A stretch of 64,000 nt of DNA from Leisingera sp. SS27 (GCF_028368855.1 NZ_JAQNCY010000005.1:248001-312000), one strand, 5' to 3'; shown: positions 9,417 through 21,857, counted from the first letter of the stretch. Notes: generated by a model from the sequence alone, not told the origin. Program-made: numbers and translations.

Positions 9417-9743
9417 ATGCCCAAGGAAGAATGGGGTGTAAAGCGCGTCTGCCCCACCACTGGCAAGCGCTTTTATGACCTGAACAAGGACCCGATCGTC
9501 AGCCCCTACACGGGCGAGGTCGTCGAGCTGGATACCGGCAAGACCCGGATGATCGAAGCAGATGCCGAAGACGCGGCCACCCTGAAGGCCAAAGAGAACT
9601 TGGACGCCGATGACGTGGTCCTGGACGATGACGACGACGTCGATGTTGATCTGGGCGATGATGTTCTGGACGATGACGATGATGATGACAACGTCTCGTT
9701 GGACGATATCGCCGACATGTCGTCTCCAGAAGACGATTCTTAA
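9417..9743 (+). CDS. TIGR02300 family protein (FYDLN acid protein)
   Basis: 108 residues. The N-terminal third is the conserved part: WGVKRVCPTTGKRFYDLNKDPIVSPYTG, including the FYDLN word that names the family and a small Cys-containing knuckle-like start. The remainder is a low-complexity, very acidic tail with runs of Asp (about residues 60-108). Family is confined to alphaproteobacteria and lacks an assigned function. Immediately upstream of tRNA-Ala, as an independent short transcription unit. Confidence 0.92.
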   Translation: MPKEEWGVKRVCPTTGKRFYDLNKDPIVSPYTGEVVELDTGKTRMIEADAEDAATLKAKENLDADDVVLDDDDDVDVDLGDDVLDDDDDDDNVSLDDIADMSSPEDDS

Positions 9744-9926
9744 GGCGTTTCAAGAGGTTCGGGGGCAGGATCAGCCACCCCCGGATCAGCCGCCCTGCGG
9801 GCCGGCAAAAAATTTGGGACCCGGCGCATTTTCCGCTTGCAGCCCGCGCCGACGTCCCGTAAACGACGCTCACACCGCGAGACGGGCCGGATCAAGACGG
9901 AACGGACACTGAAAGCGGTCAGGTTT

Positions 9927-10002
9927 GGGGCCTTAGCTCAGCTGGGAGAGCGCCTGCATGGCATGCAGGAGGTCAGCGGTTCGATCCCGCTAGGCTCCAC
10001 CA
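9927..10002 (+). tRNA. tRNA-Ala (anticodon GGC)
   Basis: 76 bases with encoded CCA. The acceptor stem GGGGCCT (9927-9933) pairs with AGGCTCC (9992-9998). The D arm has AGCTGGGA, the anticodon stem CCTGC/GCAGG closes the loop ATGGCAT giving GGC, and the T arm has TTCGATC flanked by AGCGG/CCGCT. The sequence is close to known bacterial tRNA-Ala(GGC) genes. Confidence 0.97.
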
Positions 10003-10359
10003 AATCTTCATCGTCGCCTTGGAAAGCACTTAAAGCCTTGAAAATCAAGGTGAGTTCTGGTGTTCGAAACGCTCGTTTCAAGGGGTATCTGGGAGGCTCA
10101 GCAAAACAGGTGCGCAGAACTGCTTGTTTCTGCCTGCATGCCCCAAGCCCCATGCCGCCACGATAATGCGGCAGATGCTGCCGTCAGAGGCCGGAATGCA
10201 GATCTCGCCATAGGGATCTGGAGGCCCGTGGCGTTGAGCCGCCAGTCCCTAGCGCAAACGTTTAAAATGGGAACTTCATCTCAGGGATTACGCTGACCAC
10301 TTTCGGGGCTTCATTGGAAACCGGGTTTTGAAAGAGGTCATGTTCATCGTCTTGTTTGG
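10003..10359. other. Intergenic region downstream of tRNA-Ala
   Basis: 357 bases with no supported gene. A hairpin TGCCGC (10153-10158) / GCGGCA (10168-10173) is present but without a T tract. No integrase, direct repeat of the tRNA 3' end or other sign of an integrated element was seen. Confidence 0.45.
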
Positions 10360-13014
10360 TCAGGCTTGCAGCCGCCAATCCTCCTCCTCGGACCGCTCTG
10401 AATCCTCCCAAGCCTGCTCAAGCGCGGCTGCGTTGGTACGGAATGCACCCAGCGCGCCCGCCATAGCCTGAGCTTCCTTTGACAGACCCTGGCTGGAGGA
10501 TGTCACCTCCTCGAACAGACCTGCGTTCCGGGTGGTAGCGTCATCCAGATTCGCCATGGCCGAATTGATTTCCTGCAGGCTGCCGGATTGCTCGGATGAT
10601 GCCTCGGAAATAGTCTTCATCAGGTCTGCAGCACTGGCAACGGATTCGGATATCTCCCCGATGGCAGCACGAGTCTGCTCGACAAGATCAGCACCCAATT
10701 CAACGTTTTGTCCTGCTTCATCGACCAGAGCGGCAATCTCGGTCGCTGCTTCCTTGGAACGGTGCGCCAGAGTGCGTACCTCAGAAGCAACCACTGCAAA
10801 GCCCTTGCCAACGGTCCCTGCCCTGGCGGCCTCGACCCCGGCATTCAGAGCGAGAAGATTGGTTTGCTGTGCAATGGCCTCAATCATGCCGATGATGCGA
10901 GAGATTTTCTCGGAGCTCTCCTTGATCGCCTCCATAGCACCATATGTGCGCTTTACGACTTCGATGCTGCCGGTTGCATTGCGGCGCGCAGCTTCGACTG
11001 AGGCAGATGCCTCGCCTGAGGCCTGGGCGGTACCGGTAATCGACACCGAGAGCTGGTTAACCGCAGCCGCGGTTCCGGCCAGAGTTTGCGCAGTCCGTTC
11101 GGAACGCTCCGACAGGTCGCGGGACGCAGCCGAGATTTCGCTGCTGACGCCGGCAATGGACTGACCGTTGGCACTGAGACTGCGGACGGAGATTTCCAGC
11201 TTTTCAAGCGCAGCATTGAAATCATCGCGCAGCTTGGCATACCCCTCGCCCATTTCCTCGTGAATTCTGAAAGTCAGATCGCCCTGCGACAAACGTTCGA
11301 GCCCATCACCGATGGCAGTCACGGCGACGGTCTGCTCAGTTAGCCGGGCATTTCGTTCCTCATTGGCGGCGGCCTCGACCTCAGCCTTTTCAACCAAACC
11401 GTCGCGGAACACCGCAAGGGCCGTCGCAATGCGGCGGATTTCGTCGCTGGATCGCTCGTAGCCCTTTACCGGGCGCAGATTTCCTGCAGCCAGGCGTTCG
11501 GTGGTGCCGCTAATGTCAGCCAAAGGACGCAAAATCAGGATTCTGGTGAGGATCAAAGCCACTACAAAAACCCCAGCGGAGACTGCCGCCAAAATTTGCA
11601 GCTGGCGCTGAGCCTCTCGCACATCGGCTGCCAGCCCGTTAGCGATCGAAGCGATTTCCAGCTGGCTTGCATTGCCAAGCGCAGTTGCACGGCGGGCAAA
11701 TTGCAAAACCGCCTCTACCGTGGCCTCGGACGCTCTGGCTGCTTCGGCCGCTGCCTCCAGTGAAGCGACTTTGAACGCCGGCAGCCCCTGAGCAGGATCG
11801 GCTAGCGCGATCATGCCCTCAAGAGCTTCAGAAAACACCCCATCGCCAAACCCGGTGTAGCCCTGCAGTGCCGTTGCTGCGTCCTGCAGAGGTGCCACTG
11901 CAGCATTGGCAGCCTCGATACTCTGAGACGCCGCCATATCCAGCGCCGCAACTTGGAAAGCGCTTGTCCAGCCATTGATCTCCAGAAGCTTCAGGAGCAC
12001 TTCAACCTGATTGTCCAGCAAGCTTTGAATGGCAGTCCTGTTGTCGGCACTGGCCTGCGTAGCAGCCACTGATAAAGTAAAGACCATGCGTTCCATCGCC
12101 TGCGTCAGCGGACGGACACTGGCGTTGCGGGCGCTCAGCACCTGCTTGCGGCTTTCCTTCAACTCTTTACGGCTGGCTGTCAGAGTATAGCGGAACAGCT
12201 CAACACCTTCGCTCACCTTTTTGGCGCGGAATGCATCGAGCCCCAGTTCCTCAAGCCGGCCAAGCACTGGCTCAAGGCGTTCCAAAGCGTCAGTTGCCAT
12301 TTTCTTGAGCGCGCGCTTGGTCGGCACATCGCGCACATGTCCCAAAGCCAGAGCTGCACCGGACAGAATGCTGATATCGGCGCGCGCTTCCAGCAGTGTC
12401 TGCAGGCTGCCGAATTGCTGATCCACCAGGTTATTCAGAACCTCGTCCACCTGTATGATGGTCTCTTCACCACCGTCCATCAGGCTGTCACGCGCCTCTG
12501 CCGCCACCTGCACGAGCCTCTCCTGAACAGCCTGGCTGAGGCTTTGCAGATCGGCGGTCTGAGTGTCGATCCATGCCTGGTTCCGGAAGGCTGCCTGGCG
12601 GGAGGCTATCAGATTGTTCAGCCGGTCCGAGGCTTCAGCCGCTTCAGGTGCAAATTGCGCCCGCTCCGCTGCCGGAAGTTCCGAGACACTCCCCTCAAGC
12701 GTTGACACTGCCGCCGCAGCAGCAGCCTCCGCCGTGGAAAGTTCCTCAACAGAGCCGGCCTGCAGGACGCCAATCATGGCATTTTTGGCCTGACTTGCGG
12801 CATCGACCATATGGGTGCTGAGTTCCAGCTGCGGCACCTTCTCGCCAGTCAATACCTCCATCTGGCGGCCTGTCTGGGCAAAAACCAACGTAACAAGAAT
12901 GCCTCCGACCGCTGCAGTCCCGCCCATCGCCATCAGGATTAGCGTGATCTTGGCACCAATGCTTGAAAACGGCCGAAAACTGCGCTTCGCCAAGAGGTCT
13001 TTCTTCGAACTCAT
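10360..13014 (-). CDS. Methyl-accepting chemotaxis protein
   Basis: 884-residue transmembrane chemoreceptor. The first membrane helix (about 20-45) is followed by a very long, almost wholly helical extracytoplasmic region (about 46-474). Then come a second helix (about 475-495), HAMP (ending before [17 protein letters not shown]) and the cytoplasmic signalling hairpin with the hub sequence [16 protein letters not shown] (near residue 718). The C-terminus ends acidic and Trp-containing (EEEDWRLQA). It relays ligand or energy state to CheA/CheW; no che genes are in view. The ATG at 13014 gives an SSKKDLL start before the first helix; a start 19 codons upstream is possible. The ligand is unknown. 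Confidence 0.93.
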   Translation of the reverse strand: MSSKKDLLAKRSFRPFSSIGAKITLILMAMGGTAAVGGILVTLVFAQTGRQMEVLTGEKVPQLELSTHMVDAASQAKNAMIGVLQAGSVEELSTAEAAAAAAVSTLEGSVSELPAAERAQFAPEAAEASDRLNNLIASRQAAFRNQAWIDTQTADLQSLSQAVQERLVQVAAEARDSLMDGGEETIIQVDEVLNNLVDQQFGSLQTLLEARADISILSGAALALGHVRDVPTKRALKKMATDALERLEPVLGRLEELGLDAFRAKKVSEGVELFRYTLTASRKELKESRKQVLSARNASVRPLTQAMERMVFTLSVAATQASADNRTAIQSLLDNQVEVLLKLLEINGWTSAFQVAALDMAASQSIEAANAAVAPLQDAATALQGYTGFGDGVFSEALEGMIALADPAQGLPAFKVASLEAAAEAARASEATVEAVLQFARRATALGNASQLEIASIANGLAADVREAQRQLQILAAVSAGVFVVALILTRILILRPLADISGTTERLAAGNLRPVKGYERSSDEIRRIATALAVFRDGLVEKAEVEAAANEERNARLTEQTVAVTAIGDGLERLSQGDLTFRIHEEMGEGYAKLRDDFNAALEKLEISVRSLSANGQSIAGVSSEISAASRDLSERSERTAQTLAGTAAAVNQLSVSITGTAQASGEASASVEAARRNATGSIEVVKRTYGAMEAIKESSEKISRIIGMIEAIAQQTNLLALNAGVEAARAGTVGKGFAVVASEVRTLAHRSKEAATEIAALVDEAGQNVELGADLVEQTRAAIGEISESVASAADLMKTISEASSEQSGSLQEINSAMANLDDATTRNAGLFEEVTSSSQGLSKEAQAMAGALGAFRTNAAALEQAWEDSERSEEEDWRLQA

Positions 13015-13266
13015 TCTGTCACCCAAGTCTTCCGCCCGTATTCTGCGCCCCGGGCAATTCATATGGCACACCCCCTGCTGGTTGGCAGGAAGCCCGCATC
13101 TCCCTTACAGGAACGACGTAAGACGTAAAAAAAGGATGATGGCGCTGCGGAAAGTGCTGCAGATTTTAGCAATCCGCCTCGCCGCACAAGAAACCCCCAC
13201 GCGATGCATGGGGGCGAAGCGGCATCAAACCGCGGCGTGCGTTACCGCAATCGGTTTCAGAAGAAC

Positions 13267-14925
13267 TTATTCCGGCACTCCAGCCTGCCGCAGAGCATAT
13301 GCCCACTCCTGACCAGCCGGGCTCATTGCGGCCGGGTTGTCGCGCTGGAACTGCGACAGGCAGAACTCCGGAGCTGCCTCGAGCAGTTTTTGAACTGTGT
13401 TGCGGGCTTCTTGGTCCTGGCCAGACAACTGCAGGGCAATGGCCTTGGAACGCAGCGGCACGGGAAAAGCCCCCTTGGCCTGCAGCGAGCGGTCAGCCAA
13501 TTCAATAGCACGGCCATATTTGCGCGCAGACAAGTTCGCCAGGGCTGACAACGCATCAAAATAATAGCATTGCGGCCCCAAAGGCGTCAGCCGCCGGGCA
13601 GCATCAGTCATCTGAACGGCCTCGTCGGCCATATCCTGATAGGCCATCGTAGCCCCCTTAAGGAGCAACGCCAGAGCCTCGTTCGGATTGTCGCGCAGCG
13701 CAAGATCATAGGCGTCCAGAGCTTGATCAAACCTGAAGGTCAGATGGCTGCAGATCAGCCCTTTAAGCGTATGAGCCAGGGAAAAGCCCGGCGCCGCTTC
13801 GATCGCAGTCTCGGCCAGCTGGCTCGCCAGACGGCTGTCTGCCACACGGTCATGCGACAATCCACGCTCAACCCTCATTACATGCCAGAAGCCCATCCAG
13901 GTAAGGGGCAGCGCGTGGCCGGGCTCCCGCTCTTTTAAGTGCGACAGGATACTGTAAGCCTGCTGAAACTTGTTCATGTCCATTTCCTGCATCAAGGAAA
14001 TGGCTGCCATCAGCAAAGTGTGACTTTCCAGGTCCTGCAGCGGCTTGAATTCTGCCAGCCTCACAGCCTCTCCGGCAGCAGTTTGACCAATCTGCAAGGT
14101 GGCATTTCGAAGGACCGAACTCCGGCCTTCCATCAAATTGTTCAACGACCCTTTGAAACTGCGCGACCAGATCACCTTTTCCCGCAAGGCATCGTGCAGG
14201 TCTATCTCGGCTTGAAACCGGCCGCCGCCGCAGGTGACGGCCCCCGACACCAAATAGTCTGCTCCAGCCACTGATGAAACTTCAGCCGGCCGCACGGTTT
14301 CAGGATCAAACTGGCGCGACGCCAGATATGAGGTAACTGAAAACGCCCAACTGCGCGACAGACAGCGTGATAGCTCCTCTGACACCAGCGAACCTAATGG
14401 TGCAGATGACTCACCCGGATACCGGTGCGCAAAGGGCAATACGGCAATCGACGGTAGCAGCCCATCCAGAATGACCCTGCCCGGCGGGGCGCCTGTCGGC
14501 CCTGAGGGCGCTGCAGGCTTGCGGGCAAGTTCCGCCCGCGTCTCTTGCAGCCAGGCGTTGAAAACGGATTCATGCGGCAACTCAAAGCCTTCCATGAACT
14601 CCGCTCCACCACCGACAGTGTCCAGTTCAAGGCGCGTCAGATCCAAGATCACCCTTTCCCGGTTGGCATAAAGCAGCTTGGCCGCTTCCGGCCCCAAATG
14701 CCGCCGCAACGTCGACAAAGCAGTGCGAAGGCTAGCCTTGGCCTGTTCCGGCTGCGCCAGGCACCACAAAGTCTTTTCGAGAAAGGCCCGCGTCCGGATC
14801 CCGCCCTCGGCGGTGGACAGCAAAGCCACAAGAGCTTGATGTTTGGCACCGAGCTGCACGCCAGTACCGTCCGCATGGAAGACGCCAAAAGCACCGAACC
14901 GGCGAATTTTCAGTAGAACAGTCAT
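13267..14925 (-). CDS. SARP-like winged-helix regulator with TPR domain
   Basis: 552 residues. The N-terminal 90 or so residues resemble the DNA-binding part of SARP/OmpR-like TPR regulators (LLKIRRFGAFGVF, then LGAKHQALVALLSTAEGG and ASLRTALSTLRRHLG). A PSIAVLPFAHR module (about 175-185) follows, of the same kind as in the two cyclases upstream, and then TPR-like helices (about 290-540). No membrane helix is obvious. Probably a cytoplasmic transcription regulator driven by TPR interactions. The ATG at 14925 was preferred (G-rich ribosome site just upstream); a GTG four codons earlier is an alternative. Confidence 0.78.
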   Translation of the reverse strand: MTVLLKIRRFGAFGVFHADGTGVQLGAKHQALVALLSTAEGGIRTRAFLEKTLWCLAQPEQAKASLRTALSTLRRHLGPEAAKLLYANRERVILDLTRLELDTVGGGAEFMEGFELPHESVFNAWLQETRAELARKPAAPSGPTGAPPGRVILDGLLPSIAVLPFAHRYPGESSAPLGSLVSEELSRCLSRSWAFSVTSYLASRQFDPETVRPAEVSSVAGADYLVSGAVTCGGGRFQAEIDLHDALREKVIWSRSFKGSLNNLMEGRSSVLRNATLQIGQTAAGEAVRLAEFKPLQDLESHTLLMAAISLMQEMDMNKFQQAYSILSHLKEREPGHALPLTWMGFWHVMRVERGLSHDRVADSRLASQLAETAIEAAPGFSLAHTLKGLICSHLTFRFDQALDAYDLALRDNPNEALALLLKGATMAYQDMADEAVQMTDAARRLTPLGPQCYYFDALSALANLSARKYGRAIELADRSLQAKGAFPVPLRSKAIALQLSGQDQEARNTVQKLLEAAPEFCLSQFQRDNPAAMSPAGQEWAYALRQAGVPE

Positions 14926-15226
14926 ACGCACCCCCACTCAACGCGTGATACCTTCGGTATTAAAGTACCGTTATGGTGCACACCTTTAGGTTGTTTTGCA
15001 ATTACTGATTGCATTGCTGAGACAACTTAGTCACCCCGCATCCGTACAAGCGCGTTGAAGAACTCAACTTTCCATTTTTTTATCAAGTAAATAGCAGGTC
15101 GCGACCCTGAACTTTCACAGCAAACGAAAAAGTCGCCAGACGGCCAGTCAAAACTCACATTCGCCACGAAAAACACTCAAAAGGTGTATTTTTGACTCTT
15201 CCTGGTCGCCGCCCATCTGCTTGGGA
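14926..15226. other. Intergenic region between HTH-TPR regulator and pcaQ
   Basis: 301 AT-rich bases. Contains GATACC/GGTAT (14946-14960) and, at 14997-15013, the dyad TGCAAT-N5-ATTGCA, both upstream of the HTH-TPR gene and therefore operator candidates. The part nearer 15226 shows no gene and only a weak ACAC/GTGT hairpin followed by T residues. Confidence 0.4.
14997..15013 (-). promoter_or_regulatory. Inverted repeat upstream of HTH-TPR regulator
   Basis: Perfect six-base arms TGCAAT and ATTGCA separated by TACTG, about 70 bases upstream of the regulator start at 14925. Spacing and symmetry suit a dimeric regulator. Which protein binds is not known. Confidence 0.35.
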
Positions 15227-16153
15227 TCAGGATAACCCCAAGCTAGAGCAAGTACAGCGCAGGGCCGCGCAGAACCGGGCTGCGGCCGGCGACAGCTGGT
15301 GCTCCAGCCGGACACACAGCCCCACCGGCCCAAGGGTGCCACCGGTGTCCATCGGCAGGGCCGCCATCGTGCCTGCCGCAAGATCCGGACGCACCACGCC
15401 CTGACTGATGATCCAGATCGCCTGATGCTCCAGCACAAAACGCCTTCCGAAAGCTGAAGACACCGTTTCCACCGGAAAACGCGGCAGCGTCAGTCCCTGC
15501 TCCAGAAACATCCGTTCCACCAGCGGCCGGATAACTGAACCCTCAGAGGGTATCAGAACCGGATAATCCTCGAAGGCTGTGGGTGGCAGACGGCTGAGGC
15601 CGGCAAGAGGGTGATCCCGCTCAGTAACTGCAATCACACGCTCGCGGTAAAGAGGGTCGAACCCGATCCCTGCCATAGTTTCCGGAGCTGGCATCCGGCC
15701 CACCACCAGATCCAGTGAGCCCCTCCGCAACTGGTCGATCAAGTACTGGTTATCTCCAGACACTACCATGAAACGCCCAGGTGCGCCGCCGCCGCGCAGC
15801 GTGTACAGCGTATCTGGCACCAGATCCGCCGCCGCCGTTGGCAGGGCGCCGATGGCGACCAGCGGCCCCTCAGCCTCATCCAGCCCTTGCAACAGCGCCA
15901 CTCCGTCACGGGCAAGTGCGAGGCTGCGGCCTGCATGATCGCGGAACAGCTCGCCATAGCTGCTGAGCCGGATGCCTCGGCCGTGTTTCTCTACCAGAGG
16001 TTTGCCGCAGACCGCTTCCAGCTCCCTCAGAGCCCGTGTAACAGCCGGCTGTGTCATACCCAGCGCCTCAGCCGCCTGTGTAACGCTCATCTTGCGAGCC
16101 ACTTCGACGAAGACTTCCAGATGGCGCAATTTGAGGGATGAGGAAAGGCGCAT
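15227..16153 (-). CDS. pcaQ: LysR-type regulator PcaQ
   Basis: 308 residues. The LysR winged helix (about 7-66) has LRHLEVFVEVARKMSVTQAA and MTQPAVTRALRELEA; the C-terminal effector domain spans about 95-300. The sequence style (LKLRHLEVFVEVAR; DYPVLIPSEGSVIRP) and the position divergent from pcaCHG identify PcaQ, which in other alphaproteobacteria activates the pca operon in response to beta-carboxy-cis,cis-muconate. The ATG at 16153 was chosen since the HTH begins immediately after it; a longer frame adds 44 residues unlike LysR proteins. Confidence 0.9.
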   Translation of the reverse strand: MRLSSSLKLRHLEVFVEVARKMSVTQAAEALGMTQPAVTRALRELEAVCGKPLVEKHGRGIRLSSYGELFRDHAGRSLALARDGVALLQGLDEAEGPLVAIGALPTAAADLVPDTLYTLRGGGAPGRFMVVSGDNQYLIDQLRRGSLDLVVGRMPAPETMAGIGFDPLYRERVIAVTERDHPLAGLSRLPPTAFEDYPVLIPSEGSVIRPLVERMFLEQGLTLPRFPVETVSSAFGRRFVLEHQAIWIISQGVVRPDLAAGTMAALPMDTGGTLGPVGLCVRLEHQLSPAAARFCAALRCTCSSLGLS

Positions 16154-16240
16154 ACCAATTTTGCTATCATTTGATGACTGATTGAGGATTATACAGACCA
16201 CTTGCGGTATGCGATACTGTTTCGGAAAAGGGAGGCCGGA
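16154..16240. promoter_or_regulatory. pcaQ-pcaC divergent promoter region
   Basis: 87 bases separate the two start codons. Contains the symmetric word GTAT-GCG-ATAC (16207-16217) and ATCA-TT-TGAT (16166-16175). Neither matches exactly the ATAACC-N4-GGTTAA box reported for rhizobial PcaQ, so assignment is tentative. A strong GGAGG ribosome site for pcaC lies at the right end (16231-16235). Confidence 0.4.
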
Positions 16241-16636
16241 ATGACGCAAGACCGTTACACCCGCGGTATGCAGGTGCGGCGCCAAGTACTAGGCGACGCC
16301 CACGTGAACCGGGCGGAGGATACCAAGACCGCACTGGACCAGCCCTTTCAGGAACTGATCACTGAGGCCGCTTGGGGCACGGTCTGGGCCTCGGACCGGA
16401 TCAGCTTGCGGGAACGCTCGATGCTGACGCTGGCGCTGCTGGCGGCAACAGGCAATTTTGACGAGATCCCAATGCATATCCGCGCCACTGCCCGCACCGG
16501 CGCCAGCCGGGAGGATGTGCTGGAGGCCTTCCAGCATGTTGCGATCTATGCCGGGGCACCGCGGGCCAACCACGCGCTGAAACTGGCTAAACAGATCTAT
16601 GCCGAAATGGAGCGCGAGGGAGGGGAACCCGCATGA
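16241..16636 (+). CDS. pcaC: 4-carboxymuconolactone decarboxylase
   Basis: 131 residues, the usual length for PcaC. The CMD-family core includes [19 protein letters not shown] and [35 protein letters not shown]. The conserved RxRS/E segment and the late His typical of the family are visible. Converts gamma-carboxymuconolactone to beta-ketoadipate enol-lactone in the protocatechuate branch. The start ATG at 16241 follows GGAGG by about five bases. The stop overlaps the pcaH start (ATGA), indicating translational coupling. Confidence 0.93.
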   Translation: MTQDRYTRGMQVRRQVLGDAHVNRAEDTKTALDQPFQELITEAAWGTVWASDRISLRERSMLTLALLAATGNFDEIPMHIRATARTGASREDVLEAFQHVAIYAGAPRANHALKLAKQIYAEMEREGGEPA

Positions 16637-17370
16637 TCAAGCCACCACTGCAAGGGGATTTCTACCAAAGGGACCGCCGCTGGCACCCGCCTGCCCTGTC
16701 GCAGGAATATAAAACCTCTGTCACCCGCTCACCGCAGTTTCCGCTGATCAGCCTGGAAAACACTGTCAGCGAGATCACTGGCCCGGCATTCGGACACAAC
16801 GACATCAATGCCACGGACAACGACCTTCTAAGCAACTTCGCTCAACCTGGCGGCAGCCCCATTGGCGAGCGTATCATCGTGCATGGCCGGGTGCTGGATG
16901 AAAACGCCCGCCCCGTGCCGAACACGCTGGTGGAGATCTGGCAGGCCAATGCCTCCGGCCGTTACCGGCACAAGAAGGACACCTACCTTGGTGCTCTGGA
17001 CCCGAACTTCGGCGGTTGCGGGCGGACGTTGACGGATGAAAATGGCTGCTACCATTTCCGCACAGTGAAACCCGGCGCCTACCCCTGGCGCAACCGGGTG
17101 AACGACTGGCGGCCCGCGCATATCCATGTCTCGGTCTTTGGCACCGGTTTTGCCCAGCGCCTGATCACCCAGCTCTATTTCGAAGGCGATCCGCTGATTG
17201 CCCGCTGCCCTATTGTGAACACCATCCCGGACCCGGAGGCGGTGGAGATGCTGGTAGCCCGGCTCGACATCAACGCCACCATTCCGCTGGACACCATCGC
17301 CTACCGTTTTGACATCGTGCTGCGCGGGCGGCGGTCCACCATGTTTGAGAACCGCATGGAGGGGAACTGA
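16633..17370 (+). CDS. pcaH: Protocatechuate 3,4-dioxygenase beta subunit
   Basis: 245 residues. All four non-haem Fe(III) ligands of intradiol dioxygenases are recognisable: Tyr111 (GRYRH), Tyr150 (GAYPWRN), His163 and His165 (PAHIHVS). Their spacing of 39, 13 and 2 residues is exactly that of the characterised Pseudomonas enzyme. Cleaves protocatechuate between the hydroxyls to beta-carboxy-cis,cis-muconate with PcaG. Overlaps pcaC upstream (ATGA) and pcaG downstream (TGATG). Confidence 0.96.
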   Translation: MIKPPLQGDFYQRDRRWHPPALSQEYKTSVTRSPQFPLISLENTVSEITGPAFGHNDINATDNDLLSNFAQPGGSPIGERIIVHGRVLDENARPVPNTLVEIWQANASGRYRHKKDTYLGALDPNFGGCGRTLTDENGCYHFRTVKPGAYPWRNRVNDWRPAHIHVSVFGTGFAQRLITQLYFEGDPLIARCPIVNTIPDPEAVEMLVARLDINATIPLDTIAYRFDIVLRGRRSTMFENRMEGN

Positions 17371-17990
17371 TGCGCCAGAAGCTAGTGTACCTGAAGGAAA
17401 CCCCGTCGCAGACCGCTGGACCTTATGTCCACATCGGCCTGGCTCCCGGTGCCGCAGGGTTTGAGATCTACGAGCAGGAGCTTGGGTGGGACATTGCCGG
17501 GCCCAACGCCAGGGGCGAGCGCATCCGGGTGGAGGGTGTGGTGACCGACGGCACCGGCTCGCCGGTCAAAGATGTGCTCCTGGAGGCCTGGCAGGCAAAT
17601 TCGGACGGCATCTATGCCCATCCGGAACACACGGGCGAGGTGGAAGACGGTTTTCGCGGTTGGGGCCGGGTGATCACCGATTTCGAGACCGGCGAATGGG
17701 GTTTGGACACCGTGAAGCCCGGGCCGGTGATGGGCCGGGGCGACCAGATGATGGCACCGCATATCAACCTGTGGATCGTGGCGCGCGGCATCAATGTCGG
17801 GCTGAACACGCGGATCTACTTCGATGATGAGGCTGCGGCCAACGCCGCCGACCCGGTGCTGAACGTGATAGAGTGGGAGCGCCGCCGCGCCACCCTGATC
17901 GCCAGGCGCGCGCTGCGGGACGGTCTGGCCGTCTACCGCTTCGACATCCGCCTGCAGGGCGAAGATGAAACCGTGTTTTTCGACATCTGA
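17370..17990 (+). CDS. pcaG: Protocatechuate 3,4-dioxygenase alpha subunit
   Basis: 206 residues, typical alpha-subunit length. Shows the N-terminal ETPSQTAGPYVHIGLAPG motif and the intradiol fold segment VLLEAWQANSDGIYAHP shared with PcaH. The region matching the PcaH metal site reads MMAPHINLWIVARGIN, without the HxH pair, as expected for the non-catalytic alpha subunit. Start overlaps the pcaH stop by one base (TGATG), consistent with equimolar synthesis of the complex. Confidence 0.95.
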   Translation: MRQKLVYLKETPSQTAGPYVHIGLAPGAAGFEIYEQELGWDIAGPNARGERIRVEGVVTDGTGSPVKDVLLEAWQANSDGIYAHPEHTGEVEDGFRGWGRVITDFETGEWGLDTVKPGPVMGRGDQMMAPHINLWIVARGINVGLNTRIYFDDEAAANAADPVLNVIEWERRRATLIARRALRDGLAVYRFDIRLQGEDETVFFDI

Positions 17991-18001
17991 AAGGGAATTC
18001 C

Positions 18002-18832
18002 ATGAGCAAACCCTGCATCATCTGCGTTGCAATCACCGGCTCTGTCTCGACCAAGGAAAACAACCCGGCGGTGCCCGTAACAATTGCGGAACAGATCGAA
18101 AGCACCCAGGAGGCGTTTGAGGCCGGCGCCTCGATCGCTCATTGTCATGTGAGAAACGACGATCAATCGCCAACTTCCGATCCGGAGAAGTTCGCGCGGC
18201 TGATGGAAGGCTTACAGAAACACTGCCCTGGCATGATCATCCAGCTGTCGACCGGTGGGCGCTCCGGCGCGGGGCGGGAGCGTGGCGGCATGCTGCCCCT
18301 TCGGCCTGACATGGCGTCGCTGTCGGTGGGGTCCAACAACTTCCCAACAAGAGTCTATGAAAACGCCCCCGATCTGGTGGACTGGCTTGCATCAGAGATG
18401 CGCGCTCACGAGGTCAAACCGGAGATAGAAGCCTTTGACCTGTCGCATATCCACCAAGCGGTGAAGATGAACCGTGAGGGCCGCATTCCCGGCACACTCT
18501 ATGTTCAGTTCGTCATGGGGGTGAAGAACGCTATGCCGGTCGACAAGGATGTGTTCGACTACTACGTCAAGACCATGCAGCGGCTGGCGCCGGAGGCCCA
18601 GTGGTGCGGTGCCGGTGTCGGGCCGGGGCAGATCCTGGTCAACGAATGGTCCATCGCCGCAGGCGGCCACACCCGCACCGGGCTGGAGGACAACATGCGG
18701 CTGAACCGCGAAACGCTGGCGCCCTCCAACGCGGCACTGGTGAAACGGGCGGTGGAGCTTTGCGAAAAATATGACCGCCCCGTCGCCACCTGGCGGCAAG
18801 CCCGCGAGATCCTGGAGCTGCGCCCCGGCTGA
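18002..18832 (+). CDS. Beta-keto acid cleavage enzyme (BKACE, DUF849)
   Basis: 276 residues, full length for the family whose founder is 3-keto-5-aminohexanoate cleavage enzyme. Zn ligands His47 and His49 (AHCHVR) are in place, with the late Asn-Glu segment ILVNEWSIAAGG supplying the expected Glu, and QLSTGGRSGAGRERGG as substrate loop. These enzymes transfer the acetyl part of a beta-keto acid to acetyl-CoA, giving acetoacetate and a new CoA ester. The gene starts 11 bases after pcaG and is clearly in the pca operon, where pcaB or pcaD would usually be found. The substrate is inferred only: beta-ketoadipate would fit the pathway. Confidence 0.85.
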   Translation: MSKPCIICVAITGSVSTKENNPAVPVTIAEQIESTQEAFEAGASIAHCHVRNDDQSPTSDPEKFARLMEGLQKHCPGMIIQLSTGGRSGAGRERGGMLPLRPDMASLSVGSNNFPTRVYENAPDLVDWLASEMRAHEVKPEIEAFDLSHIHQAVKMNREGRIPGTLYVQFVMGVKNAMPVDKDVFDYYVKTMQRLAPEAQWCGAGVGPGQILVNEWSIAAGGHTRTGLEDNMRLNRETLAPSNAALVKRAVELCEKYDRPVATWRQAREILELRPG

Positions 18833-18872
18833 GGCTGCCCGCTTCGGGCCGCAGGTCCGAAACCGTACCCAA

Positions 18873-18887
18873 GGCCGCTAGGCGGCC
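18873..18887. terminator. Hairpin between convergent BKACE and cueR genes
   Basis: GGCCGC-TAG-GCGGCC perfect six-pair stem in the 98-base gap between convergent genes. No T tract on either strand; terminator role is suggested by position only. Confidence 0.35.
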
Positions 18888-18930
18888 CGGCAGGGCAGCC
18901 GCGGGCACGGGAGCCTCTGCCCTTTGCCGA

Positions 18931-19316
18931 TCACCCTTCTCCGGACAAATCCCTGAGGATCGGGCAGTCCGGACGACTGTCGCCGGCGCAGCCTTTGACC
19001 AGTTCTCCCAGCGTGTCATGCATCGCCTGAAGGTCGGCGATTTTGGCCTCGATTTTGGCCAGATGCTCCAACGCAAGCTGTTTCACATCGGCGCTGGCGC
19101 GGCTTTCGTCCTCGTAAAGCGCCATCAGGGTGCGGCAGTCCTCGATGGTAAAACCCAGCGCCCGGGCGCGGCCCAGAAACGCCAGCTTGTGCAGGTCGGT
19201 CTCGGCAAAGCAGCGGTAGCCGTTGGCGCTGCGGTGCGGCTTGATCAGGCCGATGTCCTCGTAATAGCGGATCGTCTTGGCCGGAAGCCCTGAGCGGCTG
19301 GAAACATCCCCGATAT

Positions 19317-19320
<4 letters not shown>
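18931..19320 (-). CDS. cueR: Cu(I)-responsive MerR-family regulator CueR
   Basis: 129 residues. The N-terminal MerR winged helix ([23 protein letters not shown]) and a dimerisation helix are followed by the metal loop with Cys111 and Cys119 ([13 protein letters not shown]), matching CueR Cys112 and Cys120 in position and spacing and diagnostic of Cu(I)/Ag(I)/Au(I) sensing. CueR distorts promoters with a long spacer to activate copper export. The start overlaps the copA stop (ATGA), so the regulator is made from the promoter it controls, a positive feedback arrangement. Confidence 0.94.
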
Positions 19321-21824
<2,504 letters not shown>

Positions 21825-21857
21825 AGGGATTCCGCCGGTTTTGCGCCTTTGACAGTG

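Noticed and set aside
10003-10359. Possible integration site next to tRNA-Ala
   Set aside because: No repeat of the tRNA 3' end, no integrase and no change of gene style in the neighbourhood.
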